From contig DATHAP010000150.1 in NCBI GenBank assembly GCA_035489715.1, positions 1 to 36,569 of the forward strand: a DNA stretch of 36,569 nt, written 5' to 3'. Shown here in pieces: positions 25,767-33,129 of the stretch. The translations under genes and the position numbers were made by a program. Source of the stretch: Actinomycetes bacterium. GTDB taxonomy: Bacteria > Actinomycetota > Actinomycetes > JACCUZ01. The notes beneath the pieces are model-generated. The model was not told where the DNA came from, made no database searches, and saw only the letters and a program-made list of their open reading frames with translations. Position 1 is the stretch's first letter. Each line of letters begins with the position of its first letter.

Positions 25767-27334
25767 CTGACCAGACCCGACCGTCCGACGAGGCTCTGGG
25801 CGAGCTCGTCGAGGACCCGCACACCAAGACTTCGGCATCCTCCGAGGCGCCCGACCCCCGCCGCTGGTGGGCACTCGCCGTGCTCGCGGCGGCGCAGCTG
25901 ATGATCGTGCTCGACGCGTCGATCGTGAACATCGCGCTGCCCTCCGCCCAGGAGGACCTCGGCATCAGCAACGCCAACCGGCAGTGGATGGTGACGGCCT
26001 ACACGCTGGCCTTCGGCAGCCTGCTGCTGCTCGGCGGCCGGATCGCCGACTACACCGGCCGCAAGCGCACCTTCGTCATCGGCCTGCTCGGGTTCGCCGG
26101 AGCGTCCGCGCTCGGCGGCATCGCGCCCAACCAGGAGCTGCTGTTCGCTGCCCGCGGGCTCCAGGGTGCGTTCGCCGCGCTGATGGCTCCGGCCGCGCTG
26201 TCCATCGTCACGGTGACCTTCACCGACCCGAGGGAGCGGGCGAAGGCCTTCGGCGTCTTCGGTGCCCTCGCCGGCGGCGGAGCCGCCATCGGCCTGATCG
26301 TCGGTGGCGTGCTCACCGAGTACGCCTCCTGGCGCTGGTGCCTGGGCGTCAACGTCCCGGTGGCCTTGATCGTGGCCGGCCTGGCGCTCCCGCTGGTGCA
26401 CGAGAGCAAGGCGCACGGCGACACCCGCTATGACGTGCCCGGCGTGCTTCTCGCCACGCTCGGCCTGTTCTCGCTGGTCTACGGCTTCACCGAGGCCGCG
26501 CGCGCCAAGCACCCGGAGATCCAGGGCGACACCTCGGTCCTGGGCTGGACCGCTCCCACGACCCTCGCTTTCCTGGCGGCTGCCGTCGTGCTGCTCGTCG
26601 GGTTCGTGTGGTGGGAGACCCGGGCCAAGAACCCGATGCTGCCGCTGCGCGTCGTCCTCGACCGCAACCGCGGCGGGTCGTACCTCACGTTCCTGCTGGT
26701 GGGCGCGGGACTCTTCGCGATGTTCCTGTTCCTCACCTACTACTTCCAGATCAACCTGGGCTACACCCCGCTGAAGGCCGGCTTCGCCTTCCTTCCGTTC
26801 AGCGTCGGCATCATCCTCACCGCCGGCGCGGTGGCCCAGCTGCTGCCCAGGTTCGGCCCCCGGCCGATCATGGTGCCCGGGCTGGTGATGGCGGTCGCCG
26901 GCATGCTGCTGCTGACGCAGATCGGCCCGGACACGTCCTACTGGACGCACGTGTTCCCGGCCGAGGTGCTGATGAGCGTGGGCCTGGCCGGGGTGTTCAT
27001 CCCGGCGTCGAGCACGGCACTGATCGGCGTGGGTCACCACGACGCCGGGGTCGCGAGCGCGGTGCTCAACACCTCGCAGCAGATCGGCGGCTCGCTGGGC
27101 ACGGCGCTGCTCAACACGCTGTTCGCCGGCGCGGTGACGGCCTACCTCACCGACAACCCGATCACCGATCCGGCCAAGGCCGAGGCGATCGGCAACTCGG
27201 CGCTGATCCACGGCTACCACGTCGCGTTCTTCTGGGGCGCGGTGCTGCTCGCCACGGCCCTGGTGACGACGCTGGTGTTCATCAACGCCCGCAAGGAGGA
27301 CGTGCCGCAGGACGCCGGCATGGTCGCCGCCTGA
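25763..27334 (+). CDS. MFS multidrug efflux transporter, DHA2 (EmrB/QacA) type
   Basis: A 523-residue, 14-helix proton antiporter. After a 35-residue acidic cytoplasmic tail come helix 1 (ALAVLAAAQLMIVLDASIVNIALP, with the DASIVNIALP motif D1), motif A (GGRIADYTGRKRTF) and motif C (GALAGGGAAIGLIVGGVL). GTG 25763 overlaps the tetR stop, so expression follows TetR de-repression. A strong hairpin lies 34 bp after the stop. The substrate is unknown; drugs or a metabolite are likely. Confidence 0.94.
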   Translation: MTDQTRPSDEALGELVEDPHTKTSASSEAPDPRRWWALAVLAAAQLMIVLDASIVNIALPSAQEDLGISNANRQWMVTAYTLAFGSLLLLGGRIADYTGRKRTFVIGLLGFAGASALGGIAPNQELLFAARGLQGAFAALMAPAALSIVTVTFTDPRERAKAFGVFGALAGGGAAIGLIVGGVLTEYASWRWCLGVNVPVALIVAGLALPLVHESKAHGDTRYDVPGVLLATLGLFSLVYGFTEAARAKHPEIQGDTSVLGWTAPTTLAFLAAAVVLLVGFVWWETRAKNPMLPLRVVLDRNRGGSYLTFLLVGAGLFAMFLFLTYYFQINLGYTPLKAGFAFLPFSVGIILTAGAVAQLLPRFGPRPIMVPGLVMAVAGMLLLTQIGPDTSYWTHVFPAEVLMSVGLAGVFIPASSTALIGVGHHDAGVASAVLNTSQQIGGSLGTALLNTLFAGAVTAYLTDNPITDPAKAEAIGNSALIHGYHVAFFWGAVLLATALVTTLVFINARKEDVPQDAGMVAA

Positions 27335-27368
27335 CGACGCTCCACCACCGGCAGGACCCGCACGACCC

Positions 27369-27399
27369 GCAGGGCACCGGCCGCCGGCCGGTGCCCTGC
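27369..27399 (+). terminator. 14-bp perfect-stem hairpin after the MFS gene
   Basis: GCAGGGCACCGGCC (27369-27382), loop GCC, and its exact complement GGCCGGTGCCCTGC (27386-27399). It follows the MFS stop by 34 bp and ends 14 bp before the next GTG, so it is both the probable tetR-MFS terminator and part of the promoter or leader zone of the gamma-glutamyltransferase gene. Confidence 0.75.
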
Positions 27400-27413
27400 G
27401 GCACGATGTCCCG

Positions 27414-28919
27414 GTGACGACCCGGGTCGCGGTGGCCGCGCCGAACGGCCATGCCACCGGCGCCGCCCTGCGGGTGGTCGCCGAGGGAGGGGGCGCCGTC
27501 GACGCCGCCGTCGCGGCGATGCTCGTCACGATGGTGACCGAGCCCGGCATCGTCTCGCTGGCCGGTGGCGCTTTCACCACGGTCTGGCCGGCGGGTGAGC
27601 CGGCCGCCGTCACGGTGGACGGCTACGTCGCGATGCCCGGGCTGGGGGGGCGGCGTGAGCCCGCCGTGCACGACGTGGTCACGGACTACGGCGCCGGCGT
27701 CACGATGACCGCGGGCCTCGGGTCGGTCGCGGTGCCCGGAGCCGTCGCCGGGCTGGCCCTGGTGCAGGAGCGGTGGGGCCATCTGCCCTGGCGCGAGGTC
27801 GTCGGGCCCGCGACCGAGGTGGCGCGGACCGGGTTCACGCTCGGTGCGGCGTCGGGCTACTACCTGCCGTACGTCCGCGACTCGCTCTTCGGGTGGGACC
27901 CGCAGACCCGGGCCGCGTTGGAGGGCCCGGACGGGCGGTGGCTCGAGACCGGCGACCTCGTGGTCGTCACCGACCTGGCCGACACCCTGGCCATGCTGGC
28001 CGCCGTCGGACCGGACGCCTTCTACACCGGCGACGTCGCTGCGATCATGGCCGAGGACATGGCCGACCGTGGCGGCCTGGTCTCGGCCGAGGACCTCGCG
28101 GCGTACCGCCCGGTGGTCCGGCCCGCACTGGACGTCGACGTAGGCGCCTGGCGGCTGCGGACGAACCCGCCGCCCGCCATCGGCGGGGCGGTGCTCGCGG
28201 CGATGCTGACCCTGCTGGGCGACCGGCCGCGCGGCGAGTGGACGCGCGACGACGTGGCCCACCTGGTGGAGGTGCAGCGACAGGTGCTCGAGGTGCGCCG
28301 CGAACGGATCGACCTCGCCGACGACCGGGGGGCCGCCGCGTGGGAGCTGCTGCGCGGGGTCGGGCACGCCGGTGCGACGTCACCGAGCACCGCGCACGTG
28401 TCGGTGGTCGACAGCGACGGCGGGGCGTGCGCCGTCACCTCGTCCTACGGCTACGGCTCCGGTGCCACGGTGCCCGGCACCGGCCTGTGGCTCAACAACT
28501 GCCTGGGCGAGCGCGAGCTCAACCGGGGTGCGCAGCCGCCGCCGGGCACCCACCTGGCGAGCAACATGGCGCCGACCGTCGGGCGCCGGGCCGATGGAGC
28601 GGCGCTGGCGATCGGCAGCCCCGGCGCCGACCGCATCACGACCGCGCTGCTGCAGGTGCTGGCGTCGTACGCCAACGGTGGGACGACCCTGCAGGCGGCC
28701 GTCGACCGGCCGCGGCTGCACGTCCACCACGTCGAGGGCGGCGGCGTGCGGGTCGACGCCGAGGAGGACCTGCCGCTTCCCGTGCTGGAGCTCGAGGTAC
28801 GGCGGCACCACCCGCACTCGATGTACTTCGGCGGCGTGGCGGCGACCGGCGTGACGCCGGACGGGGGGCTTCAGGCGGCGGGCGACCCACGACGTGCGGG
28901 AGCCGTGGCCATCGGCTGA
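27414..28919 (+). CDS. gamma-glutamyltransferase family protein (Ntn hydrolase)
   Basis: A 501-residue member of the GGT family, which cleaves or transfers gamma-glutamyl groups after self-processing. The N-terminal AAPNGHATGAALRVVAEGGGAVDAAVAAML block is typical. The processing site and nucleophile are probably Thr326 in SPSTAHVSVVD, followed by VTSSYGYGSGATVPGTGLWLNN (substrate loop) and GSPGADRI. There is no signal peptide, so it is cytoplasmic, unlike the periplasmic enzymes; it also differs at the loop residue after LNN (Cys). GTG 27414 has a CACGAT box 6 nt upstream. Its last 49 bp are antisense to the VKOR gene. Confidence 0.9.
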   Translation: MTTRVAVAAPNGHATGAALRVVAEGGGAVDAAVAAMLVTMVTEPGIVSLAGGAFTTVWPAGEPAAVTVDGYVAMPGLGGRREPAVHDVVTDYGAGVTMTAGLGSVAVPGAVAGLALVQERWGHLPWREVVGPATEVARTGFTLGAASGYYLPYVRDSLFGWDPQTRAALEGPDGRWLETGDLVVVTDLADTLAMLAAVGPDAFYTGDVAAIMAEDMADRGGLVSAEDLAAYRPVVRPALDVDVGAWRLRTNPPPAIGGAVLAAMLTLLGDRPRGEWTRDDVAHLVEVQRQVLEVRRERIDLADDRGAAAWELLRGVGHAGATSPSTAHVSVVDSDGGACAVTSSYGYGSGATVPGTGLWLNNCLGERELNRGAQPPPGTHLASNMAPTVGRRADGAALAIGSPGADRITTALLQVLASYANGGTTLQAAVDRPRLHVHHVEGGGVRVDAEEDLPLPVLELEVRRHHPHSMYFGGVAATGVTPDGGLQAAGDPRRAGAVAIG

Positions 28920-29365
28920 GCGCCGGCGGCCGGCGGTGCCAGAGCCGCGAGGAGCAGCACGACCGCGAAGAGCACCACGGTGGACACGTGGACCACGGTG
29001 CACCACAGGCAGATCGCGTCGATCCGGAACAGCTCGGCCCACACCAGGTAGAAGACGAACCCGACACCGGCGGCGAGCGCCGCGATCCGCAGCCGCGACA
29101 CCAAGGGGCTCGCCGTGCGCCACGCGACGGGCAGGCACAGGGCGACGATCCCCACGTAGTAGACGAGCCCGAGCAGGGCCACCGGCACACCGGCCAGCTC
29201 GGAGTACGAGCTGCTGGTGACCTTCACGCAGTTGATGGCACCGGTGTCGGGGCAGGCCAGCGTCGCCGACGTGGAGTAGTGCTCGTAGGCGAGGTAGATC
29301 GACACCCCGAGCCCCAGCAGGGCCAGGGGCAGCGTGAGCAGGACCGCCCGCCGGGTCGGGGTCAC
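28871..29365 (-). CDS. vitamin K epoxide reductase (VKOR) family membrane oxidoreductase
   Basis: A 164-residue membrane protein that reoxidises a thiol partner and passes electrons to quinone, making disulfides in exported proteins. It has four to five helices. The loop cysteines are in LACPDTGAINCVKV and the active CXXC is in ICLWCTVVH; the conserved Ser/Tyr region is SSSYSELAGVPVALLGLVYY. GTG 29365 overlaps the DUF929 stop (GTGA), so the two are coupled. The terminal residues (APARRGSPAA) lie antisense to the gamma-glutamyltransferase 3' end. Confidence 0.93.
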   Translation of the reverse strand: MTPTRRAVLLTLPLALLGLGVSIYLAYEHYSTSATLACPDTGAINCVKVTSSSYSELAGVPVALLGLVYYVGIVALCLPVAWRTASPLVSRLRIAALAAGVGFVFYLVWAELFRIDAICLWCTVVHVSTVVLFAVVLLLAALAPPAAGAQPMATAPARRGSPAA

Positions 29366-30294
29366 GAGCCCGCGTCGAGCTTCTTCGCCGCCGTCATCAC
29401 GCCCGTCGACATGCAGACGTTGTGCGGCTGTCCGTCGGTCAGCTCGCACAGGGCGGCCGTCAGCACGTTCGCCGACCCGTTGACGGCCTGCGCGGTGTCG
29501 CTCTGCGGGTCGTCGAGCGCGGACGCGATGTCCGTCCGAGACTTGCCCACCAGGACGTCGGGGACGTACTGCGACCCACCGAGGACGAACTCGCCGCCGA
29601 GGGAAAGGAACGGGATGGAGCCGGCTGGCCCGGAGATGAACGGTGGCCGGGCGTAGGTCACGAACGTCCGGGCGTCTTCACCCTTCAGCTCGTCCAGCTT
29701 CTCGTACGCGCCGTTCACCTTCTGGTTCGTGGACGTCTCGACACCGGTGAACGAGAGGTAGTCGCTGGTGTAGCTCGCGCCGTGGAAGGTCAGCGTCCTG
29801 GTGCGGGGGTAGACGTCGTCACTGGCCGACTCCGAGCCACCGAGGCCCTTCCAGGTGCCGAAGCGGGAGAGCGCGACGACCACCGGCCAGCGCTGGGCGG
29901 CGCAGAAGGGGCAGTACTCCGCCCCGACGTAGAGGACCTGGGGCTTGCCGTCCTGGGTGATCGCCCTGGCGTCCGGCACCCGGGTCGGCGGCGTCTCGCT
30001 GGTGCCGGCGCCGACCGCGTCCAACGCGGACGGGGGGACGCTGGTCGCCGCCTTGACCGCCGCATCGGCCGAGCTGGTGGACGCCGCGGCCGGGTCGTCG
30101 GCGCCGTCACCGAACCCGGCGACGCTGGCCACCACCAGCCCGGTCAGGACGAGGGCGACCGCAGCGATGGACGCCACGGCGATCCGCAGCCGGCGGCGGC
30201 GCTCGGCGTGCGCCCGCTCGGCGGCGAGCTCGCCAGCGCGGCGCTGGCGATCGGCCGCCTTCCTCGAGTTCGAAGTCGGCGTACGGCTGCTCAT
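29362..30294 (-). CDS. DUF929 thioredoxin-like membrane-anchored protein
   Basis: A 310-residue protein. Residues 1-35 are basic and cytoplasmic, 36-59 form a membrane anchor, a Ser/Ala/Asp linker runs to about 110, and the extracytoplasmic DUF929 domain follows with a CPFC redox motif (C128, C131) in LYVGAEYCPFCAAQRW. IPFLSLGGEFVLGGSQYVPD takes the place of the cis-Pro region, and two late Cys (AALCELTDGQPHNVC) may form a structural disulfide. It is translationally coupled to VKOR, so the pair most likely forms a disulfide-generating relay at the outer face of the membrane. Confidence 0.92.
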   Translation of the reverse strand: MSSRTPTSNSRKAADRQRRAGELAAERAHAERRRRLRIAVASIAAVALVLTGLVVASVAGFGDGADDPAAASTSSADAAVKAATSVPPSALDAVGAGTSETPPTRVPDARAITQDGKPQVLYVGAEYCPFCAAQRWPVVVALSRFGTWKGLGGSESASDDVYPRTRTLTFHGASYTSDYLSFTGVETSTNQKVNGAYEKLDELKGEDARTFVTYARPPFISGPAGSIPFLSLGGEFVLGGSQYVPDVLVGKSRTDIASALDDPQSDTAQAVNGSANVLTAALCELTDGQPHNVCMSTGVMTAAKKLDAGS

Positions 30295-30394
30295 GGGCGC
30301 GCTTCAGCGGTCACCCGACCAGTAGAGCGCGCCGCGATCCCTCGTGCCGAGGGCCGGACGGTCCGTGTCGCGGGGGACGTTGGTCCCGACCGGT

Positions 30395-30802
30395 CTAGCG
30401 CTTGCGCGTGACGCGCAGGATCATCCCGTCGTTGCCCGTGGTGACCGTCAGCCCGTCGCGGTGCAGCCGGGTGCGGGTGGGCTGGCTGGGGTCGGGCTGG
30501 ACGTCCTGCGGGTCCTCGAGGACGGCCCGGATCTGGTCATCGGAGATCTTCATGCCGGCGGCCGCGGCTCGGGCGCCCTTGAGCATCCGCAGCGAGCCGG
30601 CGGCCGGCTGGCCGTTGACCGGGCCGCCAGACCGGACAGGTCCGCCCGTTCCGCCGGAGCGACCGGACGGGCCGCGACCGGCGGAGCGGACGTCGTGCGC
30701 CGGCTCGTCGACCTCGTACGGGTCGACCCCGTCCGGGACGGGCGGAGCCTGGAACACCAGCGCGGTGGTCCCGCTGCCGGTGCCGTTGGTGGGTGTGGTC
30801 AT
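30395..30802 (-). CDS. unknown protein downstream of infA
   Basis: A 135-residue protein. The first 75 residues are Gly/Pro/Ser-rich and disordered; the last 55 (MKISDDQIRAVLEDPQDVQPDPSQ, then RTRLHRDGLTVTTGNDGMILRVTRKR) look like a small alpha-beta domain reminiscent of DUF4258/RelE-fold proteins, a weak resemblance only. ATG 30802 has a GGAGGA Shine-Dalgarno sequence. It starts 31 bp after infA on the same strand, so co-transcription is likely. A weak 5-bp hairpin (30374-30387) follows the stop. Confidence 0.75.
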   Translation of the reverse strand: MTTPTNGTGSGTTALVFQAPPVPDGVDPYEVDEPAHDVRSAGRGPSGRSGGTGGPVRSGGPVNGQPAAGSLRMLKGARAAAAGMKISDDQIRAVLEDPQDVQPDPSQPTRTRLHRDGLTVTTGNDGMILRVTRKR

Positions 30803-30833
30803 GTGTTCCTCCGTGGACCGGTGAGACCGCCGT

Positions 30834-31052
30834 TTACTTGTGGCGGTAGACCAGCCGGCCGCGGGTGAGGTCGTAGGTGGAGAGCTCGACGACGACTCGG
30901 TCCTCGAGCATGACGCGGATGTAGTTGCGCCGCATCCGGCCGGACAGGTGCGCCAGCACCTTGTGCCCGTTGGTCAGCTCGACGCGGAACATGCCGTTCG
31001 GCAGCGCCTCGGTGACGCGGCCCTCGACCTCGACAGCATCGGTCTTCTGCAT
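30834..31052 (-). CDS. infA: translation initiation factor IF-1
   Basis: A 72-residue OB-fold protein (S1-like), which binds the 30S A site during initiation. Core residues are all present: [46 protein letters not shown] and [13 protein letters not shown]. It departs from the usual actinobacterial sequence at the N-terminus (MQKTDAVEV instead of MAKKDGVIEIEG) and at MLEDR. It lies away from ribosomal-protein genes, rpmJ and map, so it is probably a second IF-1. GAGAGG 6 nt before ATG 31052 is the Shine-Dalgarno sequence. A series of hairpins precedes it. Confidence 0.95.
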   Translation of the reverse strand: MQKTDAVEVEGRVTEALPNGMFRVELTNGHKVLAHLSGRMRRNYIRVMLEDRVVVELSTYDLTRGRLVYRHK

Positions 31053-31069
31053 GCAGGTCCTCTCGTACC

Positions 31070-31278
31070 GCCTCCCGGAGCGGGAGGCCAGGGCAACCGT
31101 TGCCCTGTGGATCACATCTCGTGGCGACCGGCTCGGCCCGGCGGGCTCGAGGTGCGTCGCCTGGGGGTGCCCGCGTGGCCACGGTCTCCCGTGGCCGGCA
31201 ACTCGCAGGCCGGGGCTCCCGTCCAGGACGGGAGCGACAATCGGGTCAAACACGCCCGCGGGAACCGGTGTTCCCGCG
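31070..31278. repeat. array of five perfect hairpins upstream of infA
   Basis: Perfect inverted repeats follow one another: 31070-31088 (8-bp stem GCCTCCCG, loop GAG), 31089-31107 (9-bp stem CAGGGCAAC, 1-nt centre), 31177-31196 (8-bp stem GGCCACGG, loop TCTC), 31215-31235 (9-bp stem GCTCCCGTC, loop CAG) and 31257-31278 (9-bp stem CGCGGGAAC, loop CGGT). The stems differ in sequence, so this is not a simple repeat family. Together with the long palindrome at 31319-31354 they fill the 324-bp gene-free stretch 31053-31376. If infA starts at the -10 box near 31298, all five lie in its leader. Confidence 0.8.
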
Positions 31279-31292
31279 TGTCCAACCCGGCC

Positions 31293-31298
31293 ACTCTA
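31293..31298 (-). promoter_or_regulatory. candidate -10 box TAGAGT for infA
   Basis: TAGAGT on the minus strand matches TANNNT. No good -35 is seen at the usual distance. It would give a leader of about 235 nt containing the five hairpins. It lies between the long palindrome and the hairpin array. Confidence 0.3.
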
Positions 31299-31318
31299 CC
31301 GCGCCGGCCCGCGTGCCG

Positions 31319-31354
31319 GTGCGCCGGGCAAGGACCGGTCCTTGCCCGGCGCAC
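31319..31354 (-). terminator. 18-bp-arm perfect palindrome, terminator of the propeller lipoprotein gene
   Basis: The left arm 31319-31336 (ending GGGCAAGGACC) and the right arm 31337-31354 (starting GGTCCTTGCCC) are exact complements with no spacer; as RNA the apex CCGG would open as loop. It lies 22 bp after the stop of the beta-propeller lipoprotein gene. Being symmetric, it would also stop transcription from the other strand. Confidence 0.8.
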
Positions 31355-31376
31355 TCCCCTCCGCCGGCTCAGCGCC

Positions 31377-32453
31377 TCACAGCGGCCGCGGGGCGACCCG
31401 GCTCACCGTGTCCCCGCCGACCGCCCACAGCACCCCGCCGGCCGAGGTGAGGGCGGCGACGTCGTGCCCGACGTCCAGCGAGCCGAGCACGTCGCCGGTC
31501 GACGGCTCGATCCGCGTCAGGTGGCCGCGGAAGCCCACGACCCGGGCCACCCAGCCCGAGCCCGCCAGCTCGGCCACACCCAGGGTCAACCCGGGCAGCT
31601 CGGTCTCCGTGAGCACCTCTCCGGTGACCGGGTCGATCTGGGACACGCTGCTGCCGCAGATCCGCGACGACACCCAGACGCTGCGCCCGACGGCGACCCC
31701 GCCGCAGGCGCCGTCGACCGGGACGGTCGCCACCACCTGGTCGGTGCGCGGGTCGATCCGGACCACAGCGTCGTCGCTGTCGACGTTGACCCAGACCGAT
31801 CCGGGCCCGACCGCCACATGGCCCGGTCCCTGCGGTGGGGTGCCCATGGGCACGGTCGCGACGACCTCGCGGGTCGCCGGGTCGATCCGGCTGACCGACG
31901 CGGTCGCAGAGCCGTGGTGGTTGGTGACCCAGACGGCGTCGGTGCCGGCAGCGAGCTGCCACGGGTCGTCGCCGACCGCGATCCGGTCCGTGACGGTGTC
32001 GTCCGACGGATCGATCCGTACGACGGTGTCCTCGGTCGGGCTGGTGGCCCAGACGGCGCCCGCACCGAACGCGACGAAGGTCGGCTCGCCGGCCGCGTTG
32101 TCCGCGCCGCGGCCGCCGATGTCGATCCTGGCGCGGACCTTGCCGGTCCGCCGGTCGAGCCGGACCACCTCGAGGCGCCGTGGCACGGTGACCCACACCG
32201 ACCCCGAGCCGACTGCCAGGTGGAACGCCCCACGGACCTTGGTGCGGTCCACGACCTCGGCGACGACCGCCGTGCCGTCGGTCACCACCGCAGCCGGCGT
32301 CGTCGACGGGGTCGTGGTCGTCGTCGTGGTTGCAGACGTCGTCGTGGTCGCGCCGGCGGCTGTCGGCTCGTCCCCCGCGCAGGCCGCCAGCAGGCAGGCG
32401 ACCAGGATGCCCACGGCTGCCCCCGTGAGCCGTTGTCCGGTGGTCCTTCCCAT
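31377..32453 (-). CDS. beta-propeller (YVTN/Vgb-like) lipoprotein
   Basis: A 358-residue exported lipoprotein. The signal peptide ends in lipobox LAAC (Cys25), and a Thr-rich linker follows (about 34-53). Then come about seven repeats of 40-45 residues, each containing a pattern such as VAVGSGSVWV, VAFGAGAVWA, LAAGTDAVWV, VAVGPGSVWV and VAVGRSVWV followed by RIDP-T-GEVV, which builds a seven-bladed propeller. No catalytic residues can be named; a binding or sensing role is likely. ATG 32453 has a GGGGGAGGA Shine-Dalgarno sequence. It is divergent from an ECF sigma factor whose partner has the same propeller type. Confidence 0.9.
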   Translation of the reverse strand: MGRTTGQRLTGAAVGILVACLLAACAGDEPTAAGATTTTSATTTTTTTPSTTPAAVVTDGTAVVAEVVDRTKVRGAFHLAVGSGSVWVTVPRRLEVVRLDRRTGKVRARIDIGGRGADNAAGEPTFVAFGAGAVWATSPTEDTVVRIDPSDDTVTDRIAVGDDPWQLAAGTDAVWVTNHHGSATASVSRIDPATREVVATVPMGTPPQGPGHVAVGPGSVWVNVDSDDAVVRIDPRTDQVVATVPVDGACGGVAVGRSVWVSSRICGSSVSQIDPVTGEVLTETELPGLTLGVAELAGSGWVARVVGFRGHLTRIEPSTGDVLGSLDVGHDVAALTSAGGVLWAVGGDTVSRVAPRPL

Positions 32454-32486
32454 CTCGGTCCTCCCCCTCGCGTGTCGGATGTACGG

Positions 32487-32556
32487 GCCCTGAGACGTGC
32501 ACCACCCGGATCGGTTTACCTGTCAACCGAAGCCGCGCTGGTGCGTCACTCAGGGC
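32487..32556. promoter_or_regulatory. nested inverted repeats in the sigma/lipoprotein divergent promoter region
   Basis: Outer arms: GCCCTGAG (32487-32494) with CTCAGGGC (32549-32556), continued by CACCA (32500-32504) with TGGTG (32539-32543). Inner arms: CGGTT (32512-32516) with AACCG (32525-32529). The two symmetry centres are about 1 bp apart, midway between the divergent genes. Confidence 0.6.
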
Positions 32557-32592
32557 GTCGGAAGGCGGATACTGCGGCCAAGGGGCTGACAC

Positions 32593-33129
32593 GTGGACGA
32601 GAGCCAGGTGTGTGCGGGCGCCGTGGTGGCCGACCCGCCCACCGGCGACCTCGTCGGCTCCCTGTTCGCCGCCCACTACCCGCGGCTGGTCCGGCTCGCC
32701 GTGCTCCTCGTCGACGACCAGGAGACCGCGGAGGACGTGGTGATGGACGCCTTCACCGGTCTGCACCGCCGGCGGCTCTGGCTGCGGGACCCCGACGACG
32801 GCTTCCGCTACCTGCGCTCGGCGGTGCTCAACGGGTCGCGCAGCAAGCTGCGGCGCCGCCGCACCGTGCGCAACACCGACCTGCCGGCGCCACCGACGAC
32901 GACCGGCTCCGCCGAGGAGGAAGCCCTCCAGCGCTCGCGCGAGCGCGAGCTGGTCGCCTACGTGCGTGGCCTGCCCCAGCGTCAGCGCGAGGTCGTCGTG
33001 CTGCGCTACTACGGCGGCCTCAGCGAGGCCGAGATCGCCGCCGAGCTGCGGATCAGCCGAGGGACGGTGAAGGCCCACGCGTCCCGGGCCCTCGACGCAC
33101 TCGCGCGGGCGATGGAAGGGGGTCGGTGA
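32593..33129 (+). CDS. ECF RNA polymerase sigma factor, SigE family
   Basis: A 178-residue sigma-70 factor with only regions 2 and 4. Region 2 runs about 20-90 (LFAAHYPRLVRLAVLLVDDQETAEDVVMDAF, FRYLRSAVLNGSRSKLRRRR) and region 4 about 115-170 (LPQRQREVVVLRYYGGLSEAEIAAELRISRGTVKAHASRAL, a clear helix-turn-helix). GTG 32593 has AAGGGG 8 nt upstream. The stop overlaps the next ATG by one base (TGATG), the usual position for a membrane anti-sigma or signalling partner. Confidence 0.94.
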   Translation: MDESQVCAGAVVADPPTGDLVGSLFAAHYPRLVRLAVLLVDDQETAEDVVMDAFTGLHRRRLWLRDPDDGFRYLRSAVLNGSRSKLRRRRTVRNTDLPAPPTTTGSAEEEALQRSRERELVAYVRGLPQRQREVVVLRYYGGLSEAEIAAELRISRGTVKAHASRALDALARAMEGGR

